Shown piece by piece: positions 20,719 through 29,897 of a stretch of DNA of 64,000 nucleotides. Position numbers and translations under genes: made by a program. This DNA is from Bin80 sp965209015 (lineage in GTDB: Bacteria > Bacteroidota > Rhodothermia > Rhodothermales > Bin80). How positions within the stretch are numbered: the first letter of the stretch is position 1; each line of letters opens with the position of its first letter. The notes under the pieces are model-generated. The model saw nothing but the letters and a program-made list of their open reading frames with translations, was not told the DNA's origin and made no database searches. The DNA lies in assembly GCA_965209015.1 (NCBI GenBank), contig OZ242367.1, positions 1,922,001 to 1,986,000 on the forward strand, given 5' to 3'.

Positions 20719-21642
20719 TCATGTTTTAAAGAAATTGGCCACAGCATCAACAGCTACTATTACAATATCTTTGCGATCATAAAAATCAAACTGGTTAATG
20801 TCACTGGCTAACCATACTTTTTTGAGGGGAGCTCTTGTGGCTTGCTCATAAGCCTCTGCACCAGCGGGTAAAGCCATGCCATCCGAGCCAACCATGAGGC
20901 ATGGCTTTTTCAGGCGTGATGCGGACAGGTGTGAGTTAAAGGTAAGCCATGGCTTCCAACTAAGAACGCTAAACCTGTTGTCGTACTCAGAAATTAATCC
21001 CCGATCCTTTTCGGTATAGTAAGGCGCTTGAAACATGGGCGAGGACTCATCAGAGGAACTGGCGGCGACAAGAATTTTTGGGGTGTCTGATCGAGCTCTA
21101 GCCTCGCTTTCAGCAATAAGCATGTCAACTGTTTCCACCCCACCATAAATTTTGTTAACGAGGTCATGATCATGAAGCCAAGGAGCTACCAATGCGAACT
21201 TAGTGAGTTGATCATTATCGGCAGCTACTTCGGCAATGTAACCTGATGATGCGCAGATTCCGAGCCCATAAATAGTGGCTGAATCTACATCATTGCGAGA
21301 AGATAAAAAGGCAACCGCCTCATGTATGTCGTGAATTTTAACCACAGGATCTTCCACATACCGACGATTCCCATTACTTTCCCCCCACCCCGTAAAATCA
21401 AAGGATAATGCGATCATTCCACGAATCGCCAATTCTCGCGCATAGGTACCTGCCATCTGCTCTTTCACCGTTGTCCACGCACCAGTGACCACTACTGCGG
21501 GAAGGCGGGCATTGCCATGTATTCTTGAATCAACTGGCCTGTAAATAATCCCCTTGAGAGTATTCTCAGCACTCTTGAATGTCACCGATTGAATTTGAAC
21601 TGAATCTGGTGTGGGAGTATTTTGCAAATTTATCAATTCCAT
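20719..21642 (-). CDS. Alpha/beta hydrolase, dienelactone-hydrolase-like
   Basis: A 307-residue cytoplasmic alpha/beta hydrolase from ATG 21642. Strand beta-3 and the oxyanion region appear in LPAVVVTGAWTTVKEQM, followed by ALSFDFTGWGES. The nucleophile elbow reads GLGICASSGY, so the residue in the nucleophile place is Cys130 (G-x-C-x-S) rather than the common Ser, as in dienelactone hydrolases. The C-terminal part carries VGSDGMALPAG, the likely acid region. It is the first gene of a two-gene unit with an NTF2-like protein. Substrate unknown. Confidence 0.8.
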   Translation of the reverse strand: MELINLQNTPTPDSVQIQSVTFKSAENTLKGIIYRPVDSRIHGNARLPAVVVTGAWTTVKEQMAGTYARELAIRGMIALSFDFTGWGESNGNRRYVEDPVVKIHDIHEAVAFLSSRNDVDSATIYGLGICASSGYIAEVAADNDQLTKFALVAPWLHDHDLVNKIYGGVETVDMLIAESEARARSDTPKILVAASSSDESSPMFQAPYYTEKDRGLISEYDNRFSVLSWKPWLTFNSHLSASRLKKPCLMVGSDGMALPAGAEAYEQATRAPLKKVWLASDINQFDFYDRKDIVIVAVDAVANFFKT

Positions 21643-22416
21643 AGACTACTTGTCACTTCAAAAAAGTTGATCATTGGATCTCTCATTTCAATACGATCAT
21701 GGTTGGATTGGTTCGCCTTCATCAGACGAAAATAAATGCTCTATCAATTGATCCCAACAGTTATGTGTCATGATGTGTGTGACCATCCCACTTTCATCAT
21801 CCACTAACCTTCTATTGACAGAAACTACGGCAGCTTACACTGAATATTCCAAACAAATTGTATTTTAATCGTCAGGACTGATTGTCTGTTTTAGTCAGAG
21901 GTTTCTTCTTTATTGGCTCTGGCCCGTTTCTCATGGCTAAATTTAGTCAATACTTTTTTGCTATTTGTACTAATTAACAAATCCATAGCGTAACGTACTA
22001 CGGTATCAAAGAACAGGGGATACGAGCAAGCGATGTTCAGGATCACAGACAGGATCCCAAGTCATTTATCTGAATGAAATCAGCCGATCATATCTTCAAA
22101 TCTATGAAAGTTGAACTTCATCAGACTTCAGAATCTGAGCAATCATCAAGATCCTCTCTTCAATATCAAAGAAATAATGGGAAGTTGAATCATATAACCG
22201 TAAGCAATACTATATTATGGAATAGAGATCTACGAATACCTCCTTTGGCTTACGATACTCCAAGGATACGTGATGATCATCTGTACAGATATTTTTTTTG
22301 ATTCTACCCTTGGAAATCGAAGCCATCGTCTTCGGGGTCTCTTCCCTTTACATGATCACTGGACTACTTCTTTTGATTTTTATTGATCGTAGAACATTCA
22401 CTTCTGGGATTGCACT
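21643..22416. other. Long gene-free stretch between divergent operons
   Basis: About 770 AT-rich bases with no recognisable gene. One 75-codon open frame near 22074-22301 has no family-like pattern. A 6-base inverted repeat (ATTTGT/ACAAAT at 21963-21968 and 21977-21982) is the only structured element I noticed and may be chance. Confidence 0.4.
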
Positions 22417-23454
22417 ATGATAGACCTTCCTGCGGTTAATAAATGGAATCCCGAGGGGCTAACGATCCGCTGTATAGATGCGCATACTGAGGGAGAGCCC
22501 CTGCGGGTGATAATTGGGGGATTCCCTCAACTATCTGGCTCAATCATCTTAACTCAACGACGCGAGCTGGAAACTTATCACGATGCGCTTCGGACTGCCC
22601 TCATGTGGGAGCCCCGAGGGCACGGAGATATGTATGGTTGTCTTATCACCGAACCAGTAACCGAGAACGCCGATTTTGGGGTGCTCTTCATGCACAATGA
22701 TGGGTACAGCACAATGTGCGGTCATGGAATTATAGCTGTGACCAAGGTGGCAATTGAAGTTGGCATGATTCCAATGACTGAGCCATGTACCAAAGTTTCT
22801 ATTGATACGCCCGCAGGATTCGTTACTGCCATTGCACAGATTGAAAATAGTTGCGTACAGTCGGTTAAGTTCCGTAATGTTCTTTCCTACGCACATGCGC
22901 TAGATCAATTGATCCACATTCCCGGGATAGGACAAATGAACTATGATATTGGCTTTGGAGGTGCATACTATGCGTACCTTCAGGCCAGTGAAGTCGGAGT
23001 TGAAACTAAGCCATCTCACTATTCGGAATTGATTCGTTTGGGAAAGATAATTAAGCAGTCAATTGCAGAGAGTACGACCATTACCCACCCAGATCAATCG
23101 GATCTGGGATTCCTATATGGAACGATTTTTATTGGATCTCCTGAGTCTTCAGATGCACATAGTCGTCATGTCTGTGTGTTTGCAGATGGACAGGTTGACC
23201 GTAGTCCTACGGGAACTGGCGTGAGTGGTAGGCTTGCCTTATTACACGCCAAGGGACTTCTACGGTGTAATGAGCCGATACGCATCGAAAGCATTATTGG
23301 TAGCTCTTTCATCGGAACAGTGATCAGAGAATCAGACTTCGGCCCCCATCAGGCAATTATTCCCGAAATTGAAGGCACCGCATTTATCACAGGCCAGCAT
23401 ACATTTATTCTGGATCCGAATGATCCGTTACGGGATGGATTTCTCCTTCGCTAA
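22417..23454 (+). CDS. trans-3-hydroxy-L-proline dehydratase (proline racemase superfamily)
   Basis: A 345-residue enzyme of the proline racemase superfamily. The first active-site motif is MCGHG with Cys101. The second motif is DRSPTGTGVSGR with Thr265 where racemases and 4-hydroxyproline epimerases have a second Cys. The Cys/Thr pair is the known mark of trans-3-hydroxy-L-proline dehydratases, which form delta-1-pyrroline-2-carboxylate. The next gene, six bases downstream, encodes the matching reductase, which supports the assignment. A long upstream region separates the pair from its neighbours. Confidence 0.9.
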   Translation: MIDLPAVNKWNPEGLTIRCIDAHTEGEPLRVIIGGFPQLSGSIILTQRRELETYHDALRTALMWEPRGHGDMYGCLITEPVTENADFGVLFMHNDGYSTMCGHGIIAVTKVAIEVGMIPMTEPCTKVSIDTPAGFVTAIAQIENSCVQSVKFRNVLSYAHALDQLIHIPGIGQMNYDIGFGGAYYAYLQASEVGVETKPSHYSELIRLGKIIKQSIAESTTITHPDQSDLGFLYGTIFIGSPESSDAHSRHVCVFADGQVDRSPTGTGVSGRLALLHAKGLLRCNEPIRIESIIGSSFIGTVIRESDFGPHQAIIPEIEGTAFITGQHTFILDPNDPLRDGFLLR

Positions 23455-23460
23455 TTTTCC

Positions 23461-24447
23461 ATGAGCCACATACGAATCCTCTCTAGTTTAGAAATTTCCC
23501 AGATCATCAAAATGTCCGATGCAATTCAACTGATGCGAGAGGCATTCATTGCTATTTCTTCTGGACGAGCCAGTATTCCCATTCGAATGCACCTGCCTCA
23601 CGGAGATGATGGAGAAAGTTGTACACTATTAATGCCTGTTTATTCAGAAGATCATTCTCAAATTGTCGTAAAACTTGTCAATCTCAACCCAAACAACTCA
23701 GAACATGAGCTCCCCTTAATTCATTCCCTCGCTGTGTTGAGCGATGCGAAAACTGGCGCTCCTCTGGCGGTCATGAATGGCGAATCAATTACATCTCTTC
23801 GAACTGGTGCAGGAGCTGGACTGGCTACCGAAATTCTTTCGCGTCCTGATTCATCCGTCCTTGCAATCTTTGGAACAGGAACTCAGGCATACACGCAGGT
23901 TGATGCGATCTGTGCAGTCCGTCCCATCACTCAAATGATCGTCTTTGGGCGTTCATCAGATTCTTCGGATACCTTTGCAAAAAAAGTATTGGATCGTCAT
24001 AATATTCCTGCGGTTAAGGCGAAGAGACCTGAGGAATTAGCGGAAGCAGATATCGTATGTACCGCCACCACATCTATGACCCCTGTCTTCTCCGCCAAGC
24101 ATCTCGCACCTGGGGCACATGTTAACGGAATCGGTTCTTATCGTCCAGACATGGTAGAAATCCCCGCAGATGTAGTCGCAAATGCTAAGGTCGTCGTTGA
24201 CCAGCGGGAGGCATGCTTACAAGAGGCAGGAGATCTGGTCCAGCCGATTCAACATGGTGATTTCGACGAATCACATATACATGCTGAACTAGGTGAAATC
24301 CTACTGAGTAATATTTCAGGTCGTACCTGTGATTCGGAAATCACTCTTTTTAAGTCGGTCGGCAATGCAATCCAAGATCTTGTGGTCGCCAACTTCATTG
24401 AAAAGCGCGCCCGGGAGATGGACTTTGGCAAAAAAATGTTCATATGA
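23461..24447 (+). CDS. Delta-1-pyrroline-2-carboxylate reductase (ornithine cyclodeaminase/mu-crystallin family)
   Basis: A 328-residue NAD(P)H-dependent protein of the ornithine cyclodeaminase/mu-crystallin family. The substrate-side Lys71 (VVKLVN) and Arg114 (SLRTGAGAG) are present and the Rossmann motif is FGTGTQA at 137-143. The segment EAGDLVQPI is family-typical. In this family, members linked to trans-3-hydroxyproline dehydratase reduce pyrroline-2-carboxylate to L-proline. The six-base gap to the dehydratase gene makes this role much more likely than ornithine cyclodeamination or alanine dehydrogenation. Confidence 0.87.
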   Translation: MSHIRILSSLEISQIIKMSDAIQLMREAFIAISSGRASIPIRMHLPHGDDGESCTLLMPVYSEDHSQIVVKLVNLNPNNSEHELPLIHSLAVLSDAKTGAPLAVMNGESITSLRTGAGAGLATEILSRPDSSVLAIFGTGTQAYTQVDAICAVRPITQMIVFGRSSDSSDTFAKKVLDRHNIPAVKAKRPEELAEADIVCTATTSMTPVFSAKHLAPGAHVNGIGSYRPDMVEIPADVVANAKVVVDQREACLQEAGDLVQPIQHGDFDESHIHAELGEILLSNISGRTCDSEITLFKSVGNAIQDLVVANFIEKRAREMDFGKKMFI

Positions 24448-24610
24448 GTGGGCAGAGTCTCTATGATCACACGGAGGCAACGGAAAGAATAGAAATAAAA
24501 TGTCGTAGCGGAGTGTACGAAGCGATGGGGCTGGTTCCCGACGAATTCAGAGCTGATTCATTGAACAATTTAGGAGAGAATTAACTCTCATCCGATTACC
24601 CGCCAGTAGC

Positions 24611-24955
24611 CTAAGATCCTAATTTATTGATAGTTATAACAGATACTGGCGTCCCCCACATGACCGTCGTGATTACATTCGGTTCTCGTTTAAGAACAAA
24701 TTTCACACTGATACCATCGGATTGCAATTCCTGATCTAATGGATTTAGAGGGTAGTATTTGGCACCCGACCGAGCTTGAATGCCAAAAAATCCGCCCTCA
24801 AAATCATTCCATATAATCGTCCCCTCTCCCCGAATCTCATCTCGTTTCATCATTTCCTCATTTTTAATAATTTCTGGTTCATCATCCTCATATGATTGCA
24901 TAGTCTGACAGGATATTCCAACTGCTATTACAAAAAAGAGTATGAAGCGGCTCAT
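24611..24955 (-). CDS. Small lipoprotein, unknown function
   Basis: A 114-residue protein with a short lipoprotein signal: FFVIAVGISC, with the lipidated Cys at residue 16, then an acidic linker. The mature part holds a compact beta-rich domain with GTIIWNDFEGGFFGIQARSG, similar in outline to small OB-like or cold-shock-like barrels seen in secreted proteins, but I do not recognise a named family. Its ATG overlaps the mnmA stop by four bases (ATGA), so it is translated as the last gene of the SDR-mnmA operon. Confidence 0.75.
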   Translation of the reverse strand: MSRFILFFVIAVGISCQTMQSYEDDEPEIIKNEEMMKRDEIRGEGTIIWNDFEGGFFGIQARSGAKYYPLNPLDQELQSDGISVKFVLKREPNVITTVMWGTPVSVITINKLGS

Positions 24956-26085
24956 CTGACTAAATTGTGGGAAAGTTGGTTCAGGCCCGTATGCACATGC
25001 TGAATCCAGCCACCGGCCAAAATATCCTCTCCTTCATAGACAACCACAGATTGCCCTGGAGTGATTGCAGTTCGTTGATCCATGAACGATACCTGAAGCT
25101 CGCCTGCTCCGGTCTGATGTACCACACATGGAGCTCCGGGATCTTTGTAACGTATTTTGGCAGTGGCGGGTTGTTCTACGAATAGATTTGGATATTTGAC
25201 AAGGTTAATCTTATCTGCAACCAACGTTTGCCTAAGAAGCTCTTCACGCGGACCGACCGTGATCGTGTTCGTTTCTGGATTAATTTCCGATACGTAGGCT
25301 GGATATCCAAGTGCAAGATTCAGTCCATGTCGCTGCCCAATTGTGTAGAAAGGATATCCTGCATGAAGTCCAACTTCCGTACCATCTGAAAGAATAATCG
25401 GACCATTCTCAACCTGCTCTTCCAATCCAGGAACTTGATCACGCAGGAATCGTCGATAATCGTTATCGGGAATGAAGCAGATCTCGTAGGAGTCTGGTTT
25501 CTGTGCGACTGAGGTAAGCCCGAACTTGGATGCCATATCTCGAATCTCTGGCTTTTCATATTGTCCAAGAGGAAAGATTGTCCGAGCCAGTTGCTCTTGG
25601 GGAAGCCCCCAAAGGGCATAACTCTGATCTTTATTGAGATCCAATCCACGAGAGATAATAAATCGTCCATTCTCCTTTCGAACTTGAGCATAGTGCCCAG
25701 TTGCTATGTACGAACAATCTAGGTCATCCGCACGGCGTAGTAGAGCATTCCATTTGATGTGGGTATTGCATAGAACACAGGGATTCGGCGTTCGGCCTGC
25801 CATGTATTCATCAGTAAATTGCTCAATCACCCAATCCCCAAATTCTTTTCTGATGTCAACAATGAAGTGTGTAAAATCATGTGCCAAAGCCACCTGTCGT
25901 GCATCATTCATTGACTCTAATGTACAGCAGCCTACCTCTTTACCAGTTTTTCTGGGTACACTTTCACTATAACTCCATGTTTTCATGGTAATGCCAATCA
26001 CCTCATACCCCTGCTGATGAAGAAGCACCGCGGCAACCGAGGAGTCAACCCCTCCACTCATGGCAACTAGTACTCTGGATTTCAT
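24952..26085 (-). CDS. mnmA: tRNA-specific 2-thiouridylase
   Basis: A 377-residue PP-loop enzyme that thiolates U34 of tRNA-Lys, -Glu and -Gln. The start is ATG 26085 (MKSRVLVAMSGG); longer frames upstream only add non-homologous sequence. The PP-loop is SGGVDSS at 10-16, the nucleophile Cys103 lies in NPCVLCN, and the second catalytic Cys is in YEICFIPDNDYRRFL. GLHAGYPFYTIGQRHGL and the C-terminal beta-barrel are present. The gene starts two bases after the SDR stop and overlaps the lipoprotein gene by four. Confidence 0.97.
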   Translation of the reverse strand: MKSRVLVAMSGGVDSSVAAVLLHQQGYEVIGITMKTWSYSESVPRKTGKEVGCCTLESMNDARQVALAHDFTHFIVDIRKEFGDWVIEQFTDEYMAGRTPNPCVLCNTHIKWNALLRRADDLDCSYIATGHYAQVRKENGRFIISRGLDLNKDQSYALWGLPQEQLARTIFPLGQYEKPEIRDMASKFGLTSVAQKPDSYEICFIPDNDYRRFLRDQVPGLEEQVENGPIILSDGTEVGLHAGYPFYTIGQRHGLNLALGYPAYVSEINPETNTITVGPREELLRQTLVADKINLVKYPNLFVEQPATAKIRYKDPGAPCVVHQTGAGELQVSFMDQRTAITPGQSVVVYEGEDILAGGWIQHVHTGLNQLSHNLVR

Positions 26086-26086
26086 G

Positions 26087-26899
26087 TTACAGGATGTGCT
26101 TGGAGTAACCACCATCAACAGGGAATGCAACCCCCGTAATAAAACCTGCCTGCTTGCTTGCGAGAAAAGTAGCGGCAGAAGCAAATTCCCAAGGTTCGGC
26201 TAAGCGTTTCAAAGAAGCTTGGGAAGCCCATCCAGACTCAACCTCATTCTTCGTCTTTCCTTCCTGCTTCATGAGGTACTCTACCAGATGCTGGAGACGC
26301 TCTGTCCTCGTAAAACCTGGCAGAAGCGTGTTCACCGTAATTCCTTCCTTCCCTACTTCCTCAGATAAGGTCTTTGCAAATCCTTGAACTCCGGCCCTAG
26401 AGGTATTGGAGAGATAAAGAGATCCAATCGGCTGCTTTGCGGCAATGGAAGTAAGGATTAAAATTCGTGCATGTTGATCTTTCTGGGCGGCTGTGCGCAG
26501 GAACGGAAGTGCATGGCGACAAAGATTAATGGTACTAATTAAATTCAACTCAATCCCTTCAATCCAGTCATCCTGACTAAAATCATCAATGAGCCCCGTC
26601 TTTGGTCCGCCTGCATTGGCAAATAAAATATGTAAGCTACCAAACTTTTCGACACATTTCTGGATAGCTTGGCGAACTTCTGACTCCTTGGTAACATCAC
26701 ATACGATGGGATAAATCTTCGCAGGATCAGACCAGTCCTGTTTTGAGATTGATTCCGCAGCCTGATTGATCCTCTCCTGATTGCGGGAACAGATTGCAAT
26801 ACTGCATCCCTCCTTTGCCAATGAAGTAGCCGTCGCCAAGCCCAGTCCGCTGCTGGCCCCTGCAATGAATGCCGACTTTCCATCAAGTTCAAAGTCCAT
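26087..26899 (-). CDS. Short-chain dehydrogenase/reductase with atypical active site
   Basis: A 270-residue SDR with cofactor motif GASSGLG at 14-20 and NAGG at 95-98. The catalytic Ser is at about 151 (LTSIAAK). Where classical members have YxxxK, this protein reads YLSNTSRAG: Tyr162 is followed four residues on by Thr166, and the pattern resembles the SN..R sub-clade of FabG-like proteins. VNTLLPGFTRTERL and VAFPVDGGYSKH are ordinary SDR C-terminal features. It is the first gene of an operon with mnmA. Substrate unknown; oxidoreductase activity by the usual mechanism is uncertain. Confidence 0.85.
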   Translation of the reverse strand: MDFELDGKSAFIAGASSGLGLATATSLAKEGCSIAICSRNQERINQAAESISKQDWSDPAKIYPIVCDVTKESEVRQAIQKCVEKFGSLHILFANAGGPKTGLIDDFSQDDWIEGIELNLISTINLCRHALPFLRTAAQKDQHARILILTSIAAKQPIGSLYLSNTSRAGVQGFAKTLSEEVGKEGITVNTLLPGFTRTERLQHLVEYLMKQEGKTKNEVESGWASQASLKRLAEPWEFASAATFLASKQAGFITGVAFPVDGGYSKHIL

Positions 26900-27002
26900 G
26901 ATTTCGGAGAATTATAACAAGAGTAACTTTATGTAACGCATCAGGTATAGGTATGGCTCAATTTTGATCAATTTGCAATTCGTACGGATGATCAGTATTT
27001 TC

Positions 27003-27008
27003 AGGAGG
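27003..27008 (+). promoter_or_regulatory. Strong Shine-Dalgarno for ridA GTG start
   Basis: AGGAGG lies four bases before GTG 27013. The in-frame ATG at 27049 has no such site in front, so the GTG is preferred as the start. Confidence 0.6.
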
Positions 27009-27012
27009 ATTC

Positions 27013-27450
27013 GTGTCCAAACTAAGGAATGAAATATCTCTTGATGTCATGAGCAAGCGTGGTTATGTTCAACACCGAAAAGTGATCACCACTCCATTGG
27101 CTCCAGGGTCTATTGGTCCTTACAATCAGGCTATCCTTGTAGGAGACACACTTTACTGTTCTGGGCAAATTGCACTTGATCCAGATACCGAGCGTGTTAT
27201 TGAAGGTGGAATTGCTGAACAGACCGAACGTACAATAGAGAATCTTGGGATGGTCTTACGGAGCGCTGGAATGGGTTATGACAATATTGTGCGGTGTACA
27301 ATCTTCCTGAGGGATATGAATGATTACCCCCACATGAATGAAGTTTATTCTAGCTACTTCACCAAAATTCCACCAAGTCGAGAGGCCGCTGCTGTGAAGG
27401 GGCTTCCCCGTGGAGCCTTGATTGAGATCTCCTGCATCGCCATTCGGTAG
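27013..27450 (+). CDS. ridA: RidA family enamine/imine deaminase
   Basis: A 145-residue RidA (YjgF/YER057c) protein, which hydrolyses reactive enamine/imine intermediates such as 2-aminoacrylate made by PLP enzymes. APGSIGPYNQAILVGDTLYCSGQIALDP and the C-terminal IPPSREAAAV are present, including Arg123, the residue needed for deaminase activity. The GTG start gives an N-terminal extension of about a dozen residues relative to typical members. The gene is single and converges on apt. Confidence 0.93.
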   Translation: MSKLRNEISLDVMSKRGYVQHRKVITTPLAPGSIGPYNQAILVGDTLYCSGQIALDPDTERVIEGGIAEQTERTIENLGMVLRSAGMGYDNIVRCTIFLRDMNDYPHMNEVYSSYFTKIPPSREAAAVKGLPRGALIEISCIAIR

Positions 27451-27482
27451 TCAATCCCTATCTCACATTGTCTGCTTCACAT

Positions 27483-28010
27483 CTAAGTCTGGATAACTGA
27501 GTGTACCCTTTCTCTGTAGCGTAGTTTTTTTCTCCCGTTCAATTCGACTAACTCAATCAAGAAGGATAAACCTACAATCTCTACACCACTTCGCTCAACC
27601 AGATCCTCCACTGCAGAAGCCGTACCACCGGTAGCAAGTACATCATCGTGGATCAATACTTGATCGCTGGGTACCACTGAATCAATGTGCATTTCCACTG
27701 TATCTGATCCGTATTCCAAGTTATAGGAGACACTGTACGTTTTGCGCGGTAGTTTCCCCTCTTTGCGAATAGGTACGAAGCTTGCCCCCAGTTCAAGAGC
27801 AATCAAAGGGGCCATAATGAAGCCTCTTGATTCGACACCAATTACTTTGTTGATCTTTTTTCCCCTGAAAGGGAAGGCTAACTGTTCCACAGCCAACTTA
27901 AGAAGGGAGAGATCAGATAAGATTGGCGTGATGTCCTTGAAATCAATCCCAGACTTGGGAAAATCAGGAACTGTGCGAATAGCTTTCTTCAGCTTTTCGG
28001 TGGGGTCCAT
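27483..28010 (-). CDS. apt: Adenine phosphoribosyltransferase
   Basis: A 175-residue purine salvage enzyme converting adenine and PRPP to AMP. The N-terminal VPDFPKSGIDFKDITPIL hood, VIGVESRGFIMAPLIA, VPIRKEGKLPRKT and the PRPP loop LIHDDVLATGGTA are all intact, with normal length. The start is ATG 28010 in a single-gene context, convergent with ridA. Confidence 0.96.
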   Translation of the reverse strand: MDPTEKLKKAIRTVPDFPKSGIDFKDITPILSDLSLLKLAVEQLAFPFRGKKINKVIGVESRGFIMAPLIALELGASFVPIRKEGKLPRKTYSVSYNLEYGSDTVEMHIDSVVPSDQVLIHDDVLATGGTASAVEDLVERSGVEIVGLSFLIELVELNGRKKLRYRERVHSVIQT

Positions 28011-28267
28011 AGGAGGTGGTGTATGATGAATTGTGAATATAGGAAATTTCTACCTTGATCAACAATTCGCTGAAGCCGAAGTGTCATTTCTGATGTTGAC
28101 AAAGATTCTGTATGGCTTAGACTGAGACCGTGAACTCAACGATAACCCAATGTCTGAACATCCTACCCAGAGATCTCCATGAACGAGTAGCGCCAGAACA
28201 AATGTATCAAATCAAGCCGTGTATTGAGAATTATTGGGGATCCGCTGTCCGTCTGTTACAGAAAATT

Positions 28268-28936
28268 CTACCAGCGGTAGGAAGAGCCTCGGCCAAGAAG
28301 TTGGTTCATACGGTCTTGGATTATTGAGTCTTTATTATTTCGACGCTCTTCCAAGGTCAATTGTCGTTCATCCAAGTTAGTGCGCTTTTGATCTACCTCC
28401 TCCATATCTCTGACCTGTTTATAGTCAAAAATTTTCTCTAACTGCTCTCTTAACCTCTGCTCCTTTTCATCACGCGTGTCTTCCTCAGCCTGACGGAGTT
28501 CCCGGGCAAGGCCTCGCGCTTCGGCTTCCATTTCGCGCAATTCTCTTGTATATGAATGGTCTTGGCGTGCCATCCGGTTTCTGTGGTTGCGTTTCCGTCT
28601 TGAAATTTTAGATCTCTGGCGGGGCTCCCAATACCTGTGATCCCCCCGGTTTGAAAACCGCATCCGAAATCTTGGATCCCGAATCATTGCCTCTACGGCT
28701 GTTGTATCTCCATCCGAGTCAATGGTAATCTCACGCTCTATACGCAGGTTCTGTCCACGATCACCCCGAATTCGCATACGATCCGTAGACGAATTCATCA
28801 CAATCACGGTATCCCCTTCCGAAGTAACGATCACTCTACGTTCAACGTTAACCGTGTCCCGCTGCGCTTTGGCATTATGAAATGAAAACACCATAAAGGC
28901 CAAGCAAAAAGAAGGAATTAAAAAAACTCGTTTCAT
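28268..28936 (-). CDS. Exported coiled-coil protein of the sigma-factor operon
   Basis: A 222-residue protein with a signal peptide (1-24, ending NAKAQ), a beta-rich N-terminal part (VNVERRVIVTSEGDTVIVM), a basic middle and a long charged C-terminal helix. Residues 167-216 align without gaps with 243-292 of the next gene upstream (18 of 50 identical), both ending in LLGR. It is the last gene of an ECF sigma/anti-sigma operon, 60 bases after that paralogue. I do not recognise a named family. A periplasmic sensor or effector role is an inference from the operon. Confidence 0.75.
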   Translation of the reverse strand: MKRVFLIPSFCLAFMVFSFHNAKAQRDTVNVERRVIVTSEGDTVIVMNSSTDRMRIRGDRGQNLRIEREITIDSDGDTTAVEAMIRDPRFRMRFSNRGDHRYWEPRQRSKISRRKRNHRNRMARQDHSYTRELREMEAEARGLARELRQAEEDTRDEKEQRLREQLEKIFDYKQVRDMEEVDQKRTNLDERQLTLEERRNNKDSIIQDRMNQLLGRGSSYRW

Positions 28937-28996
28937 TAATCTGAGTGTTTGTGTGCCAGAAGCACAAATAAATTGATGTACCTAGAAACACTCCTG

Positions 28997-29881
28997 CTAT
29001 TGCTCTCGTCCCAGCAACTCATCTAGGCGCGCATTAATTAGACGATCCTTAGCGCGAGATCTTTCCCTGAGTCGCTCTTCCATTTGTTTAAGTTCCATTT
29101 TTAAATGTTGAATTTCCATACGGCGATTTTCCTGTTTCATGAGGAAGATCTCCTCCAGCATTACTTCTAGTTCATCAATTGCTTTGTCACGCTCAACTCC
29201 ATCATCTAGCCTTCTGATATTCCTGGCCATCGCTACAGCTTCCGATTCTTCCCGCCACTCATGTCGTAGCAACTCAAATAACTCTCCACTGGCATCCCGA
29301 ACACTTGACATATAATTTGACAGCTCCAACATTTTTGTCGCATCTCGTTGAGCGGAAGCAATCCGATATGGGATCAACTCAGCATGATCTGCTACCAATT
29401 CAGCACTCTGCATAAATAGCTGCTGCTCAGGCCCATTGAGGCTAATCAGCGAATCTATCATACCTGGCCATGGGATAGATGAAAACACATCCATCATGCT
29501 CTCAGATAGCTTACTTCCAAACCCATACAAGTCCTTTGGAGTCGCAAATGATTCAATCTCAATGAAGGGTTCATCCAGTCCGACGAATACTCTGAAATCT
29601 ATTTGTCCATCCTCAGTTGCCTCCCTAATCTGGTCTTCCCAGATTTCATAATGTATCCCATTGATTTCAACACGCATTGGAAAGGGGCCCATAGAATGTA
29701 AACTGAAACTGAGATCCCCAACAGTGAGTCCCTCTGGGATTTGAGATGATTTAATAATTTTCTTGTTCACCATAAACTTACCTCCATCACTTTCAAATCG
29801 GATGGATTGAGATTGGGCGCTACCTGCAATGAGTGCGGTCGCAAGAATCAGTATGTAAATGGTAGATACAATTTGCTTCAT
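28997..29881 (-). CDS. Exported coiled-coil protein, paralogue of its downstream neighbour
   Basis: A 294-residue protein with a signal peptide (1-25, ending SAQSQ). An N-terminal beta-domain of about 100 residues includes GLTVGDLSFSLHSMGPFPM, followed by a helical middle and a charged C-terminal coiled coil ending LDELLGREQ. The last 50 residues before the end share an ungapped module with the following gene. It begins 16 bases after the anti-sigma gene stop in the same operon. No family name can be given. Confidence 0.75.
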   Translation of the reverse strand: MKQIVSTIYILILATALIAGSAQSQSIRFESDGGKFMVNKKIIKSSQIPEGLTVGDLSFSLHSMGPFPMRVEINGIHYEIWEDQIREATEDGQIDFRVFVGLDEPFIEIESFATPKDLYGFGSKLSESMMDVFSSIPWPGMIDSLISLNGPEQQLFMQSAELVADHAELIPYRIASAQRDATKMLELSNYMSSVRDASGELFELLRHEWREESEAVAMARNIRRLDDGVERDKAIDELEVMLEEIFLMKQENRRMEIQHLKMELKQMEERLRERSRAKDRLINARLDELLGREQ

Positions 29882-29897
29882 GAGAAAACCTTAATCG

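Noticed and set aside
22074..22301. 75-codon open frame upstream of the hydroxyproline operon
   Set aside because: Composition is Ser/His/Asn-rich without motif or start signal; treated as chance.
24574..24589. GAGAG/CTCTC hairpin between converging genes
   Set aside because: Only five base pairs and no T-tract.
28130..28327. 65-codon + strand frame beside apt
   Set aside because: Overlaps the 3' end of an exported protein gene in antisense and shows no family pattern.
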